NCBI GenBank assembly: GCA_004556005.1
Contig: SFJA01000054.1
Location: forward strand, 1-21,032
Origin: Bacteroidales bacterium
Lineage (GTDB): Bacteria > Bacteroidota > Bacteroidia > Bacteroidales > UBA932
Length of the DNA: 21,032 nt
Reading direction: 5' to 3'
The notes under the pieces are model-generated. The model worked only from the letters and a program-made list of their open reading frames with translations. It was not told where the DNA came from and made no database searches. Shown piece after piece: positions 1-6,557 of the stretch. Numbering within the stretch: the stretch's first letter is position 1; every line of letters starts with the position of its first letter. The position numbers and the translations under genes were made by a program.

Positions 1-1575
1 TATCAGCTCCGGGTAGTATTTCATAAAGAAAGTCAGCACCAGCATACGGATGTGCATACCGTCGTCATCGGCATCGGTCGCCACGATGATGTTGTTGTAT
101 CGGAGATTGCTGATGTCATCCTCGACTCCGAGCGCGGAAATGAGAAGATTGAGTTCCTCGTTTTCCGCCACTTTCCTGCGGCTTTCCTTATAGCAGTTGA
201 TCGGCTTGCCCCTGAGACTGAATACTGCCTGATAATCAGCGTTTCTCGCCCTTGTGATGGTTCCGCTCGCCGAGTCTCCCTCGGTAATGAAAATGCTTGA
301 ACGGTCAATGTCGTCGCTGGTCTTTTCCGTACGCTTGTCATTGAAATGCCTCAGGCAGTCGCGCAGCCAGTCGCGCAGCTTCCGGTTATAGACATTGGCC
401 CTCTTGTTGCGCTCCCTGGTCTTTTTCTGTATGACCGAAATCTCCTCTCTCTCCTTCTGGCTGTCCTTGATCTTCTCCTCGATGACAGGTACTATGTCAG
501 AATGAATATGGAGGTAATTGTCCAGGTTCTTGGACACGAAGTCGTTGATGAATGCCCTGATAGTCGGTCCGTGCTCCAGTCCCATTGTCCCGTCCGGCTG
601 CTTCACCTGCTTTTCCCAGGTATAGACGCTGCTGAGCTTCACCTTGGTCTGCGCCTCGAAGTTAGGTTCCTGAATCTGAACGCTGATCGCGCCGACTATG
701 CCCATGCGGCAGTCCTCCGGGGCGTAGTTTTTCTTGAAGAATTCTTTCAGGGTCTTGGCAACCGCCTCCCTGTAGGCCGCGAGATGGGTGCCTCCGTCGC
801 GGGTGTTCTGGCCGTTGACAAACGAGCTGATGTTTTCGCCGTAGGAGTTGCCGTGGGTGAGAACTATCTCAATGTCATCGCCTTCCAGATGGATAGGCGG
901 GTAGAGCGGAGTCTCGCTGATGTTTTCGTTCACGAGGTCCAGCAATCCGTTTTCGGACTTGTATGGGGTGCCGTTGAGAACAAGTGTAAGACCCTTCTTG
1001 AGGTAAGAATAGTTCTTGACCATAGTCTCGACAAAGTCGAGATTGAAGCTGTACTTGCCGAACATCACCTCGTCAGGGAAGAATTCTACGAGAGTGCCGT
1101 TCTTCTCCTTCGTCTCTGAGCTGCCTTCCTCGACAAGTTCTCCCTGCCTGAACCTCGCCCAGGCGCAGTTTCCGTCGCGGTACGAGCAGACGTAAAAGTC
1201 GAACGAAAGGGCATTGACGGCCTTTGTACCGACACCGTTGAGACCTACCGCCTTCTGGAAAGCCTTGTCGTCGAATTTGCCTCCTGTGTTGAGTATGCTG
1301 ACCGCCTTGACTACCGAACCGAGAGGTATGCCTCGTCCGAAGTCGCGTACCTTTACGTGGTTGTCCTGGATGTCAATCTGGACCTGCTTTCCGAATCCCA
1401 TTGCATACTCGTCAATGGAGTTGTCAATTATCTCCTTGAGCAGCACATAGATACCATCGCTTGGATTGCTGCCGTCGCCCAATCTGCCAATATACATTCC
1501 AGGGCGGCGGCGTATGTGCTGTACGCCTTCCAGGGTCTGTATGTTGTCGTCGTTGTAATTTATTGTCTGAGCCAT
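1..1575 (-). CDS. parE: DNA topoisomerase IV subunit B (ParE), C-terminus cut by window edge
   Basis: ATPase subunit of the type IIA topoisomerase that decatenates and relaxes DNA together with ParC. The reading frame opens with ATG at 1573-1575 (MAQTINYNDD...) and stays open for 525 codons to the window edge, so the last part of the TOPRIM domain and the C-terminus are missing. Visible: the GHKL ATPase motifs EIIDNSIDE (residues 48-56), DFGRGIP (78-84) and GLNGVGTKAVNALS (111-124), then the TOPRIM motifs EGDSASG (432-438) and DADDDG (501-506). EGDSASG, rather than the EGDSAGG usual in GyrB, favours ParE, but a GyrB-like paralogue is not excluded. It starts 6 bp after the DUF1573 gene stop and no separate promoter is visible, so it is probably co-transcribed with that gene. 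No Shine-Dalgarno sequence precedes the start, as is usual in Bacteroidota. Confidence 0.93.
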   Translation of the reverse strand, partial: MAQTINYNDDNIQTLEGVQHIRRRPGMYIGRLGDGSNPSDGIYVLLKEIIDNSIDEYAMGFGKQVQIDIQDNHVKVRDFGRGIPLGSVVKAVSILNTGGKFDDKAFQKAVGLNGVGTKAVNALSFDFYVCSYRDGNCAWARFRQGELVEEGSSETKEKNGTLVEFFPDEVMFGKYSFNLDFVETMVKNYSYLKKGLTLVLNGTPYKSENGLLDLVNENISETPLYPPIHLEGDDIEIVLTHGNSYGENISSFVNGQNTRDGGTHLAAYREAVAKTLKEFFKKNYAPEDCRMGIVGAISVQIQEPNFEAQTKVKLSSVYTWEKQVKQPDGTMGLEHGPTIRAFINDFVSKNLDNYLHIHSDIVPVIEEKIKDSQKEREEISVIQKKTRERNKRANVYNRKLRDWLRDCLRHFNDKRTEKTSDDIDRSSIFITEGDSASGTITRARNADYQAVFSLRGKPINCYKESRRKVAENEELNLLISALGVEDDISNLRYNNIIVATDADDDGMHIRMLVLTFFMKYYPELI

Positions 1576-1581
1576 TGTTGT

Positions 1582-1965
1582 TTATTTGCCGACTACGCCC
1601 TTGAGATGAAGGGCGACAGGTTTGTTGTAATTTGAAAAGTACACCTTGATGGTCTTGTCAAAAGGATAAGGCCCGTCCTGATTGTTGTAACTTGCCTTAA
1701 TCGTTCCGCTTTCGCCCGGCTTGATCTCCGTCTGGGTCCACTCTATGCCCGTGCAGCTGCAAGTCGATACCACCGTGAGTATATACATGGGCTCTTCTCC
1801 TATGTTGGTTACGGTAAAACTGCACTCGAGCGCGCCGTCCTTCATCCTGACCTTGCCAAAATCGTGAACGGTCCTGTCTATGCGGACAACTTTCCCAAAA
1901 TCGGCTCCATACACGGCTGAAAGACCTGCAAAGCACAACAGTAAAGTCAAAACATACCTTCTCAT
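1582..1965 (-). CDS. Secreted DUF1573 family protein
   Basis: Small exported protein of 127 residues, family DUF1573, common in Bacteroidota and of unknown function. The N-terminus (MRRYVLTLLLCFAGLSAVYG) is a clear signal peptide. The mature part is a single Ig-like beta domain with the family pattern: a VHDFGKV segment near residue 34, alternating strands, then STCSCTG near residues 67-73, and a proline/glycine turn (IKPGESGTI). The Cys-Ser-Cys pair is typical of the family. It lies 6 bp upstream of parE on the same strand, and the two probably share a transcript. No upstream in-frame alternative start is evident. The function cannot be deduced; a periplasmic structural or binding role is only a guess. 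Confidence 0.85.
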   Translation of the reverse strand: MRRYVLTLLLCFAGLSAVYGADFGKVVRIDRTVHDFGKVRMKDGALECSFTVTNIGEEPMYILTVVSTCSCTGIEWTQTEIKPGESGTIKASYNNQDGPYPFDKTIKVYFSNYNKPVALHLKGVVGK

Positions 1966-1970
1966 ACTTG

Positions 1971-1978
1971 CAAAGTTA
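1971..1978 (-). promoter_or_regulatory. Candidate -7 box (TAACTTTG) of the DUF1573-parE unit
   Basis: On the minus strand TAACTTTG fits the Bacteroidota -7 consensus TAnnTTTG. Only five bases separate its last G from the ATG at 1965, so transcription would begin at or almost at the start codon. No TTTG-like -33 box is present 19-21 bp upstream. Confidence 0.4.
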
Positions 1979-2022
1979 CTACAATTTTTCGGAAATATTG
2001 AGTTTCTTTATGAGGCAAAAAC

Positions 2023-2053
2023 TTTGGATATTCAAATTATCGCACTAAATTTG
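2023..2053 (+). promoter_or_regulatory. Bacteroidota-type promoter of the ferredoxin remnant
   Basis: TTTG at 2023-2026, a 19-bp spacer, then TAAATTTG at 2046-2053. This matches the Bacteroidota primary sigma factor consensus (TTTG, 19-21 bp, TAnnTTTG) at both boxes. It lies 39 bp upstream of the 25-codon ferredoxin-like frame and is the most complete promoter in the window. Confidence 0.7.
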
Positions 2054-2092
2054 TAGATGCAAAAAGCATATACATTTTAATTTTTAATAACT

Positions 2093-2170
2093 ATGGCTTA
2101 CAAAATTTCAGCTGACATCTGCGTCGCTTGCGGAACCTGCCAGGGAGAATGCCTCTCTCCTGCAGAATAA
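2093..2170 (+). pseudogene. Ferredoxin remnant, 25 codons, one CxxCxxCxxxC motif
   Basis: The frame ATG 2093 to TAA 2168-2170 encodes MAYKISADICVACGTCQGEC followed by LSPAE. The first 20 residues look like the N-terminus of a bacterial 2[4Fe-4S] ferredoxin, with Cys at 10, 13, 16 and 20. Such ferredoxins are usually about 55-60 residues, have a second CxxCxxCxxxCP motif, and have proline after the fourth cysteine. Here that cysteine is followed by Leu and then a short tail resembling a ferredoxin C-terminus. I infer loss of roughly 30 codons, perhaps by recombination between the two homologous halves. In this fold each cluster takes ligands from both motifs, so stable function in this form is doubtful. 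A full promoter precedes it and a long hairpin follows. A collapsed-repeat assembly error is the main alternative, and a genuine mini-protein is possible. Confidence 0.7.
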
Positions 2171-2180
2171 TCAATGGCAC

Positions 2181-2248
2181 AACAATTGAGCCCGCTTCAA
2201 GCAGCGAATCATCGATTTACGATTCCCTTGTCTGAAGCGGGAATTGTT
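2181..2248 (+). terminator. Long imperfect hairpin between ferredoxin remnant and acyltransferase
   Basis: AACAATT (2181-2187) plus CCCGCTTCA (2191-2199) pairs with TGAAGCGGG (2233-2241) plus AATTGTT (2242-2248): 16 bp with a 3-nt bulge (2188-2190). The 33-nt loop holds a smaller GAATC/GATTC stem. There is no T-run after it, and the next start codon is only 6 nt downstream. It could be the ferredoxin gene's terminator or a structured leader of the acyltransferase gene. Confidence 0.5.
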
Positions 2249-2253
2249 ATCGT

Positions 2254-2802
2254 ATGAACATATACAAGATATTGACAAAATGGATGGGCTGGACTCCCGA
2301 TTCGGGAGCTGCACCCGAGCGCGTCTGTGTCATTCTCGGCGTGCCTCATACCAGCATTCTCGACTTCTTCATTGCGTACCTCTATTATCGAGGCACCGGC
2401 CATATAGCCCACATAATGGTCAAGAAAGAATTCTTCTTCTGGCCAATCAAGGGCCTTCTGCGCAAGCTCGGCTGCATTCCGGTTGACCGCTCCAACGGGG
2501 CTGCCGTCATCCGCAGCGTAATCGCCGAGGCGGAAAAGACGGAGGGCGAATTCCATATCTGCATCGCGCCGGAGGGCACGCGCAAGCCGGTCAAGAAGTG
2601 GAAGATGGGCTATCACGCCATAGCTAAGGCTCTCGACTGTCCCGTTTATCTGGGCTATTTCGACTGGGGGACAAAGCACGTCAGCATAGGGGAGAAGTTC
2701 CCGCTGACAGACGATGCCCGCGCCGATACCGATGCCATCCAGAAAAAATACGAGGAAATGGGACTGGTCGGCCGCCATCCGGAGAATTATCGCACGCACT
2801 GA
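2254..2802 (+). CDS. PlsC-like 1-acylglycerol-3-phosphate acyltransferase family protein
   Basis: A 182-residue member of the glycerolphosphate acyltransferase superfamily, which transfers acyl chains to lysophosphatidic acid or related lipids at the inner membrane. The catalytic HxxxxD motif is HTSILD (His32, Asp37). GCIPVDR (73-79) matches the conserved block around the substrate-binding arginine, and APEGTR (105-110) is the EGTR phosphate-binding motif. There is no long N-terminal membrane helix, and the protein is shorter than classical PlsC (about 240 residues). It matches a compact Bacteroidota subgroup, and the acceptor lipid is unknown. The ATG at 2254 lies just after a long hairpin. 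A terminator-like stem follows the TGA, so the gene looks monocistronic or read through from the ferredoxin promoter. Confidence 0.85.
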   Translation: MNIYKILTKWMGWTPDSGAAPERVCVILGVPHTSILDFFIAYLYYRGTGHIAHIMVKKEFFFWPIKGLLRKLGCIPVDRSNGAAVIRSVIAEAEKTEGEFHICIAPEGTRKPVKKWKMGYHAIAKALDCPVYLGYFDWGTKHVSIGEKFPLTDDARADTDAIQKKYEEMGLVGRHPENYRTH

Positions 2803-2807
2803 TGCCG

Positions 2808-2836
2808 GCGTCTGCCGTTTCGGGCGCTTTTGTTTG
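2808..2836 (+). terminator. Probable intrinsic terminator of the acyltransferase gene
   Basis: GCGTCTG (2808-2814), a 6-nt loop, then CGGGCGC (2821-2827) forms a 7-bp stem with two G-U pairs. TTTTGTTTG follows. It begins 5 bp after the TGA stop. Confidence 0.55.
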
Positions 2837-2853
2837 ACAATTCTTCGTTTCCG

Positions 2854-2885
2854 GTTGGAAATCAGAGAAATAATTCCTATATTTG
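2854..2885 (+). promoter_or_regulatory. Promoter of the rpsF-rpsR-rplI operon
   Basis: TATATTTG at 2878-2885 is a perfect Bacteroidota -7 box. GTTG at 2854-2857, 20 bp upstream, is a near match to the -33 TTTG. The start codon of rpsF is 51 bp downstream. Confidence 0.65.
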
Positions 2886-2886
2886 C

Positions 2887-2914
2887 AGCCCCTTATGAAA
2901 AAGGGGCTTTATTT
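2887..2914 (+). promoter_or_regulatory. Hairpin at the start of the rpsF leader
   Basis: AGCCCCTT (2887-2894) pairs perfectly with AAGGGGCT (2901-2908) around a 6-nt loop. TTATTT follows, so it resembles a small intrinsic terminator or attenuator. It starts one base after the -7 box, so part of the left arm may lie upstream of the transcription start. It could act in regulation of the operon or be a leftover terminator of upstream transcription. Confidence 0.5.
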
Positions 2915-2936
2915 AACAATTACAAATTAAACACAA

Positions 2937-3317
2937 ATGCTTAAACAGTACGAAACCGTTTTCATTGCAACTCCCGTTTTGTCTGAAGCTCAGATGAAGG
3001 AAGCGGTTGCCAAGTACGTTAATCTCATCAAGTCAAACGGCGGTGAGATTGTGTACGAAGAGGATTGGGGGCTCAAGCAGCTTGCGTACCCGATCCAGCA
3101 CAAGACATCAGGATTTTACTACCTGATCGAGTTCAAGGCTGATCCTCAGTTCATCAACACACTTGAGGTACAGTATCATCGCGATGAGCGTATCATCCGC
3201 TACATCACCGTAGCTCTTGACAAGCACGCCGTTGCATATGCAGAGCATCGTCGTCAGATGCGCGCCGCAAAGGCAGCCGCACCTGCAGTTGAACCTAAAG
3301 CAGCAGAGGAGGAATAA
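2937..3317 (+). CDS. rpsF: 30S ribosomal protein S6
   Basis: Ribosomal protein S6, 126 residues, which binds 16S rRNA as a heterodimer with S18 in the platform of the small subunit. The sequence matches the S6 ferredoxin-like fold: MLKQYETVFIATPVLSE at the N-terminus, EDWGLKQLAYPIQHKTSGFY in the middle (Gly-Leu-x-x-Leu-Ala-Tyr-Pro is the family signature) and the RDERIIRY segment. The C-terminal tail is rich in Ala, Pro and Glu (AAKAAAPAVEPKAAEEE), longer than the core fold and typical of Bacteroidota. It is the first gene of rpsF-rpsR-rplI, 3 bp ahead of rpsR. In other bacteria the S6:S18 pair can bind its own mRNA leader; whether the hairpin here does so is unknown. Confidence 0.97.
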   Translation: MLKQYETVFIATPVLSEAQMKEAVAKYVNLIKSNGGEIVYEEDWGLKQLAYPIQHKTSGFYYLIEFKADPQFINTLEVQYHRDERIIRYITVALDKHAVAYAEHRRQMRAAKAAAPAVEPKAAEEE

Positions 3318-3320
3318 AAA

Positions 3321-3593
3321 ATGGCCAGCATCGAAAACAACGAAATCCGTTATCTGAACCCTCCTACCGTAGAGGTTCGCAAGAAGAAGTATTGCCGTTT
3401 CAAGAAGGCAGGCATCAAGTACGTTGATTACAAGGATCCTGTGTTCCTCAAGAAGTTCCTCAACGAGCAGGGCAAGATTCTCCCTCGCCGCATCACCGGA
3501 ACCTCTCTCAAGTTCCAGCGCAAGGTCGCTCAGGCAATCAAGCGTGCGCGTTCACTCGCTCTCCTTCCATATGTTACTGACCTCCTTAAATAA
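3321..3593 (+). CDS. rpsR: 30S ribosomal protein S18
   Basis: Ribosomal protein S18, 90 residues, partner of S6 on the small subunit platform. Diagnostic segments are KKKYCRFKKAGIKYVDYKD, GKILPRRITGT and QAIKRARSLALLPY, close to the canonical S18 pattern (CRF, DYKD, GKIxPxRITG, AIKRARxxxLLPY). A single cysteine (YCRF) is kept, so a full zinc site is absent. The extended N-terminus (about 23 residues before CRF) is common in the phylum. The gene sits 3 bp after rpsF and 10 bp before rplI, clearly within one transcription unit. Confidence 0.97.
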   Translation: MASIENNEIRYLNPPTVEVRKKKYCRFKKAGIKYVDYKDPVFLKKFLNEQGKILPRRITGTSLKFQRKVAQAIKRARSLALLPYVTDLLK

Positions 3594-3603
3594 TTGAAGC
3601 GTT

Positions 3604-4044
3604 ATGAAGATTATACTTAAGAAAGATGTAGCCAATCTCGGCGATGCAGGCGAGATTGTAGAAGTAAAGACCGGTTACGCTCTCAATTATCTCGTTCCTC
3701 AGGGCTTCGCCACAGTCGGAACCCCTTCTGCCATCAAGCAGCACGAGGAGACCATACGTCAGAGAGCACACAAGGAGGCAAAGATGGTTGCAGAGGCACA
3801 GGCCCGCGCAGCACAGCTTTCTGCTACTCCTGTTGAGGTTGTCGTTAAGGTTGGCGAAAACGGAAAGCTCTATGGTTCCGTTACCGCAGCTCAGGTTGCA
3901 GCAGCACTCGTAGAGAAAGGATTCGAGCTCGACAAGAAAAACGTTACCGTTCCGGAAATCAAGGAAGTCGGTGAATACGAGGCTCAGATCAAGTGCTACA
4001 AGGGTGTATTTGCTACCGTAAAGGTAAATGTGGTTGCTGAGTAA
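3604..4044 (+). CDS. rplI: 50S ribosomal protein L9
   Basis: Ribosomal protein L9, 146 residues, a two-domain 23S rRNA-binding protein near the base of the L1 stalk. The N-terminal signature MKIILKKDVANLGDAGE continues with VKTGYALNYLVPQGFAT (residues 22-38), the conserved RNA-binding loop. A charged helix (about 45-75, EETIRQRAHKEAKMVAEA) links to the C-terminal domain, which contains GKLYGSVTAAQVA. Length is normal for the family. It is the last gene of the ribosomal operon and is followed by a strong intrinsic terminator. Confidence 0.97.
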   Translation: MKIILKKDVANLGDAGEIVEVKTGYALNYLVPQGFATVGTPSAIKQHEETIRQRAHKEAKMVAEAQARAAQLSATPVEVVVKVGENGKLYGSVTAAQVAAALVEKGFELDKKNVTVPEIKEVGEYEAQIKCYKGVFATVKVNVVAE

Positions 4045-4088
4045 TCAGCCCGCCGCCAAACAGTTGAAAAACTGATAATCCAAATATT

Positions 4089-4123
4089 GCGACCAGTAAG
4101 AAATTGCTGGTCGCTTTTTTTTT
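4089..4123 (+). terminator. Intrinsic terminator of the rpsF-rpsR-rplI operon
   Basis: GCGACCAG (4089-4096) and CTGGTCGC (4107-4114) form a perfect 8-bp stem with a 10-nt loop, followed by nine T residues (4115-4123). It begins 44 bp after the rplI stop. Confidence 0.93.
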
Positions 4124-4137
4124 GTATGACGCTCTGA

Positions 4138-4171
4138 GTCTGGCGGCACTTAAGCACAAACCGGCCCAGAC
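4138..4171 (-). terminator. Possible terminator hairpin of the metallophosphoesterase gene
   Basis: GTCTGG (4138-4143) pairs with CCAGAC (4166-4171), 14 bp beyond the gene's stop codon on the minus strand. No T-run follows, so the assignment rests on position and pairing only. Confidence 0.25.
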
Positions 4172-4184
4172 AATGCAACTTAAA

Positions 4185-5303
4185 CTATCTCAAAACAAAT
4201 TCGGCGCTTTTGCGACTTGAATCACCGGCATAGAACTCAATCCTGACCCTTCGACCGCTTACCTTCATCTTGTAGGAACCGGCCGCATCGGAAAGAATAT
4301 AACGCTTGACACCCGGACGATACTGCTCAAAAAGCTCAAATGCCGAAGGATCCATCTTCGCCGAGTTATCCTTCAGAACATAATCGGCACGATAATTCTC
4401 AGACCCCTCAGTCTCTACCTCATAGACACCCCTCTCAGGCTTGCTCCACACGCTGCTCACCGTCATCTGCGTAATCCGACCGCCATCACCGTACCAGTCA
4501 ATCATTTCCGTTACGTGAGTATGACCGCAGATCACAATCGTATTACGCTGCGCAAATTCTCTCCTGAAATGCAATCTCGCTTCGTTCTGCCCCGGCTTGT
4601 TCCTCCCGTGAAAGAACCACCTGTTCCCACCGTTTATCGGAAGCACCGGACCGTGACTCAGAATGAAGGTGTTACGAGCATCCCTGCTATCATCCAACAA
4701 CCTGTCAATCAGCGCATCATCAGGCTTGTTAAAGTCCATGACTATATAAACGTCATCGCCCACTTCAAAAGAAAAAGTACTGCCATCAATCACCTTGCCC
4801 AACTCCCGCGACAACAACTCGGGCATAAACTCCAGATACGCCTTCCGCGCTCCCGTACCCCTCATATCGTGATTACCAATAACGCTGACTAAAGGGACAG
4901 GAGACAATTCTTCCTTGATCCTCGCAACTGCATCGCTGAGCATTTTCTTGTGAATCAACGGATTGCCACAATCGCCCTGAATCAGGTCCCCCGCCTGCAG
5001 CACCATCTTCGTCTGCTCGTCGACCAGACAGCCGGCACGCTTTAGCATACGTGGACAACGCTCCTTCCACATCTCCCCGTTCCGGACAAATTCTTTCCTG
5101 TGCCTCTCCAGCCGAGCGAGGTCCTCCTCGGTATATTCGCTATGGTAAACGCTTTCCGGCGCGACGTCAAAATGCGTATCGCCCAGAAGTATCATATTGT
5201 AATCCCTGTCAGCCTTTTTGGCAAAGAGCGGGTTCGATGCACCCCCAAGTGCAAGTCCCGCCAAAGCTGCCGCCGATGAAGCAAGAAACTCTCGTCTATC
5301 CAT
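4185..5303 (-). CDS. Tat-exported calcineurin-like metallophosphoesterase
   Basis: Predicted secreted phosphoesterase, 372 residues from the ATG at 5301-5303. The N-terminus MDRREFLASSAAALAGLALG is a twin-arginine signal (RREFL followed by a hydrophobic stretch). An upstream in-frame Met at 5384 would put 27 extra residues ahead of this signal, so I prefer 5303. Dinuclear metal motifs appear in order: GDTHFD (Asp42, His44), GDLIQGD (Asp106), GNHD (Asn144, His145), SHGP (His217) and GHTH (His261, His263). This is the complete calcineurin-like set. The C-terminal 90 residues look like a beta-rich add-on. The substrate is unknown; phosphodiester or phosphomonoester cleavage in the periplasm is expected. 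It is transcribed alone, divergent from the choloylglycine-hydrolase-type gene. Confidence 0.88.
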   Translation of the reverse strand: MDRREFLASSAAALAGLALGGASNPLFAKKADRDYNMILLGDTHFDVAPESVYHSEYTEEDLARLERHRKEFVRNGEMWKERCPRMLKRAGCLVDEQTKMVLQAGDLIQGDCGNPLIHKKMLSDAVARIKEELSPVPLVSVIGNHDMRGTGARKAYLEFMPELLSRELGKVIDGSTFSFEVGDDVYIVMDFNKPDDALIDRLLDDSRDARNTFILSHGPVLPINGGNRWFFHGRNKPGQNEARLHFRREFAQRNTIVICGHTHVTEMIDWYGDGGRITQMTVSSVWSKPERGVYEVETEGSENYRADYVLKDNSAKMDPSAFELFEQYRPGVKRYILSDAAGSYKMKVSGRRVRIEFYAGDSSRKSAEFVLR

Positions 5304-5323
5304 AGTCACAATATTTTGATATA

Positions 5324-5331
5324 CAAATATA
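5324..5331 (-). promoter_or_regulatory. -7 box (TATATTTG) of the metallophosphoesterase gene
   Basis: On the minus strand TATATTTG matches TAnnTTTG and lies 20 bp upstream of the chosen ATG (5303). It lies inside the longer alternative frame, which also favours the shorter start. No good -33 box is visible. Confidence 0.5.
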
Positions 5332-5366
5332 ACCAAAATATATGACTTCTTGATGCATTGCATTGT

Positions 5367-5399
5367 GACAAATTGTCGCGGCATATCTTTTGGATATGC
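5367..5399 (+). promoter_or_regulatory. Two inverted repeats in the divergent intergenic region
   Basis: GACAAATTGTC (5367-5377) is an 11-bp palindrome. GCATATC (5381-5387) and GATATGC (5393-5399) form a second perfect 7-bp inverted repeat. The second repeat overlaps TATCTTTTG, a one-base-longer variant of the -7 box for the downstream amidase gene. Operator function is a guess from symmetry and position. Confidence 0.35.
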
Positions 5400-5420
5400 T
5401 GACCTTATAAATCATTGATT

Positions 5421-6527
5421 ATGAAACAGTTTTCTACTTTTTTCAAAGCACTTGCCCTTACGCTTGCCGTAGCGGGCATATATGTTACGGACAATGCTTC
5501 CGCCTGTACGGGTATCTCTTTTACGGCTGCCGACGGCAGTCAGACCATGGCCCGCTCCATAGAATGGGCAAAAGGACGACTTGAGAGCCACTATGTCGTT
5601 GTACCACGCGGACACAAGTTCCAGTCCCTCACGCCGGAAGGCAAGAACGGAATGACTTACGATGCCAAATACGGCTTTGTCGGAGTCAGGGTCACCTTTG
5701 ACGACCTGATTGTCGAAGGCCTCAACGAAAAGGGCCTCAGTGCCGGACTGTTCTTCTTCCCGGACTTCGGATCCTATGCCGAATTTGACAACACCCAGCT
5801 CCAAAAGACGCTCTGCGACTTCCAGCTCGTCAGCTGGACGCTCGCCAACTTCGAAACGGTGGACCAGTTTCTGGAACAATTCTCCAAGATTACAATCACC
5901 GGCCTCGACCCGCGTGCGGGAGCGGTGCACTGGCGGGTTGCGGACTGCAGCGGCAGGCAGATAGTGGTCGAGATAATCGGGGGACAGGCGCACGTTTACG
6001 ACAATCCTGTCGGAGTGTTGACCAATGCTCCTGACTTCCAATGGCATCTGACCAATCTCGGAAACTATGTCAACCTGCTTCCGGGCAGCGGAGAGTCAAA
6101 GGCATTTGCTTCAGTTTCAGACAAGATCCAGGTCAAGCCGCTCAGCGGAGGCAGCGGAATGCTGGGGCTTCCGGGAGACCCTTCTTCTCCGTCAAGATTC
6201 GTAAGGATAGCGGTTTACAAGGCTACTGCTCCGGTTCCTGCCGATGCTTATGCTGCAATGCTTCAGTCTTTCAAGATTCTCGAATCGCTTGTGATTCCAA
6301 TCGGGGCCGTGGTTGACGTGAACACCGGCAATCCTGATGCCCTCATCACTTCAACGCAGTTCACTACAGCGAGCGATATGCAGGGAAGGAAGTTCTATTT
6401 CAGGACTATGGACAACTCCCGCATACGCTGTCTGGACCTCAACAAGATTGATTTTGACAAGGTAAAATACCGTTCAGTCGCTTTGGACGAAAAGCCTGAG
6501 CAGATTGAAGTACTTAAGATAAAATAA
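5421..6527 (+). CDS. Secreted choloylglycine hydrolase family protein (linear amide hydrolase)
   Basis: N-terminal nucleophile amidase of the bile salt hydrolase/penicillin V acylase family, 368 residues from the ATG at 5421. It hydrolyses C-N amide bonds; the substrate could be conjugated bile acids, N-acyl amino acids or acyl-homoserine lactones. A signal peptide (to about Ala28) ends directly before Cys29, which would become the N-terminal catalytic nucleophile. Family residues at expected spacing: Arg45 (Cys+16), an acidic residue at Glu48 (Cys+19, Asp in classical members), Asn202 in VLTNAPDF (Cys+173), and Arg259 in the GLPGDPSSPSRF block. The position of the substrate-loop Tyr/Asn is Phe-rich (GLFFFPDF), so bile salt specificity should not be assumed. 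It has its own upstream region and is probably monocistronic. A TTG six bases upstream is a less likely start. Confidence 0.88.
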   Translation: MKQFSTFFKALALTLAVAGIYVTDNASACTGISFTAADGSQTMARSIEWAKGRLESHYVVVPRGHKFQSLTPEGKNGMTYDAKYGFVGVRVTFDDLIVEGLNEKGLSAGLFFFPDFGSYAEFDNTQLQKTLCDFQLVSWTLANFETVDQFLEQFSKITITGLDPRAGAVHWRVADCSGRQIVVEIIGGQAHVYDNPVGVLTNAPDFQWHLTNLGNYVNLLPGSGESKAFASVSDKIQVKPLSGGSGMLGLPGDPSSPSRFVRIAVYKATAPVPADAYAAMLQSFKILESLVIPIGAVVDVNTGNPDALITSTQFTTASDMQGRKFYFRTMDNSRIRCLDLNKIDFDKVKYRSVALDEKPEQIEVLKIK

Positions 6528-6557
6528 TTGTCAATACGAGATTTTGACTTATTTTTG
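6527..6557 (+). promoter_or_regulatory. Promoter of the zinc metallopeptidase gene
   Basis: ATTG at 6527-6530, a 19-bp spacer, then TATTTTTG at 6550-6557, matching TAnnTTTG. It overlaps the last base of the preceding gene and lies 74 bp ahead of the start codon. Confidence 0.55.

Noticed and set aside
346..1119. Open frame of 257 codons on the plus strand within parE
   Set aside because: Antisense to strongly conserved ParE ATPase and transducer sequence; composition rich in Leu/Val/Asp typical of a shadow frame.
2209..2799. Minus-strand frame of 196 codons opposite the acyltransferase
   Set aside because: The plus strand carries the HxxxxD and EGTR motifs of an acyltransferase; the opposite frame has no family signs and crosses the hairpin.
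5304..5384. Upstream extension of the metallophosphoesterase to Met at 5384
   Set aside because: It would place 27 residues ahead of a twin-arginine signal peptide and run across the promoter box at 5324-5331.
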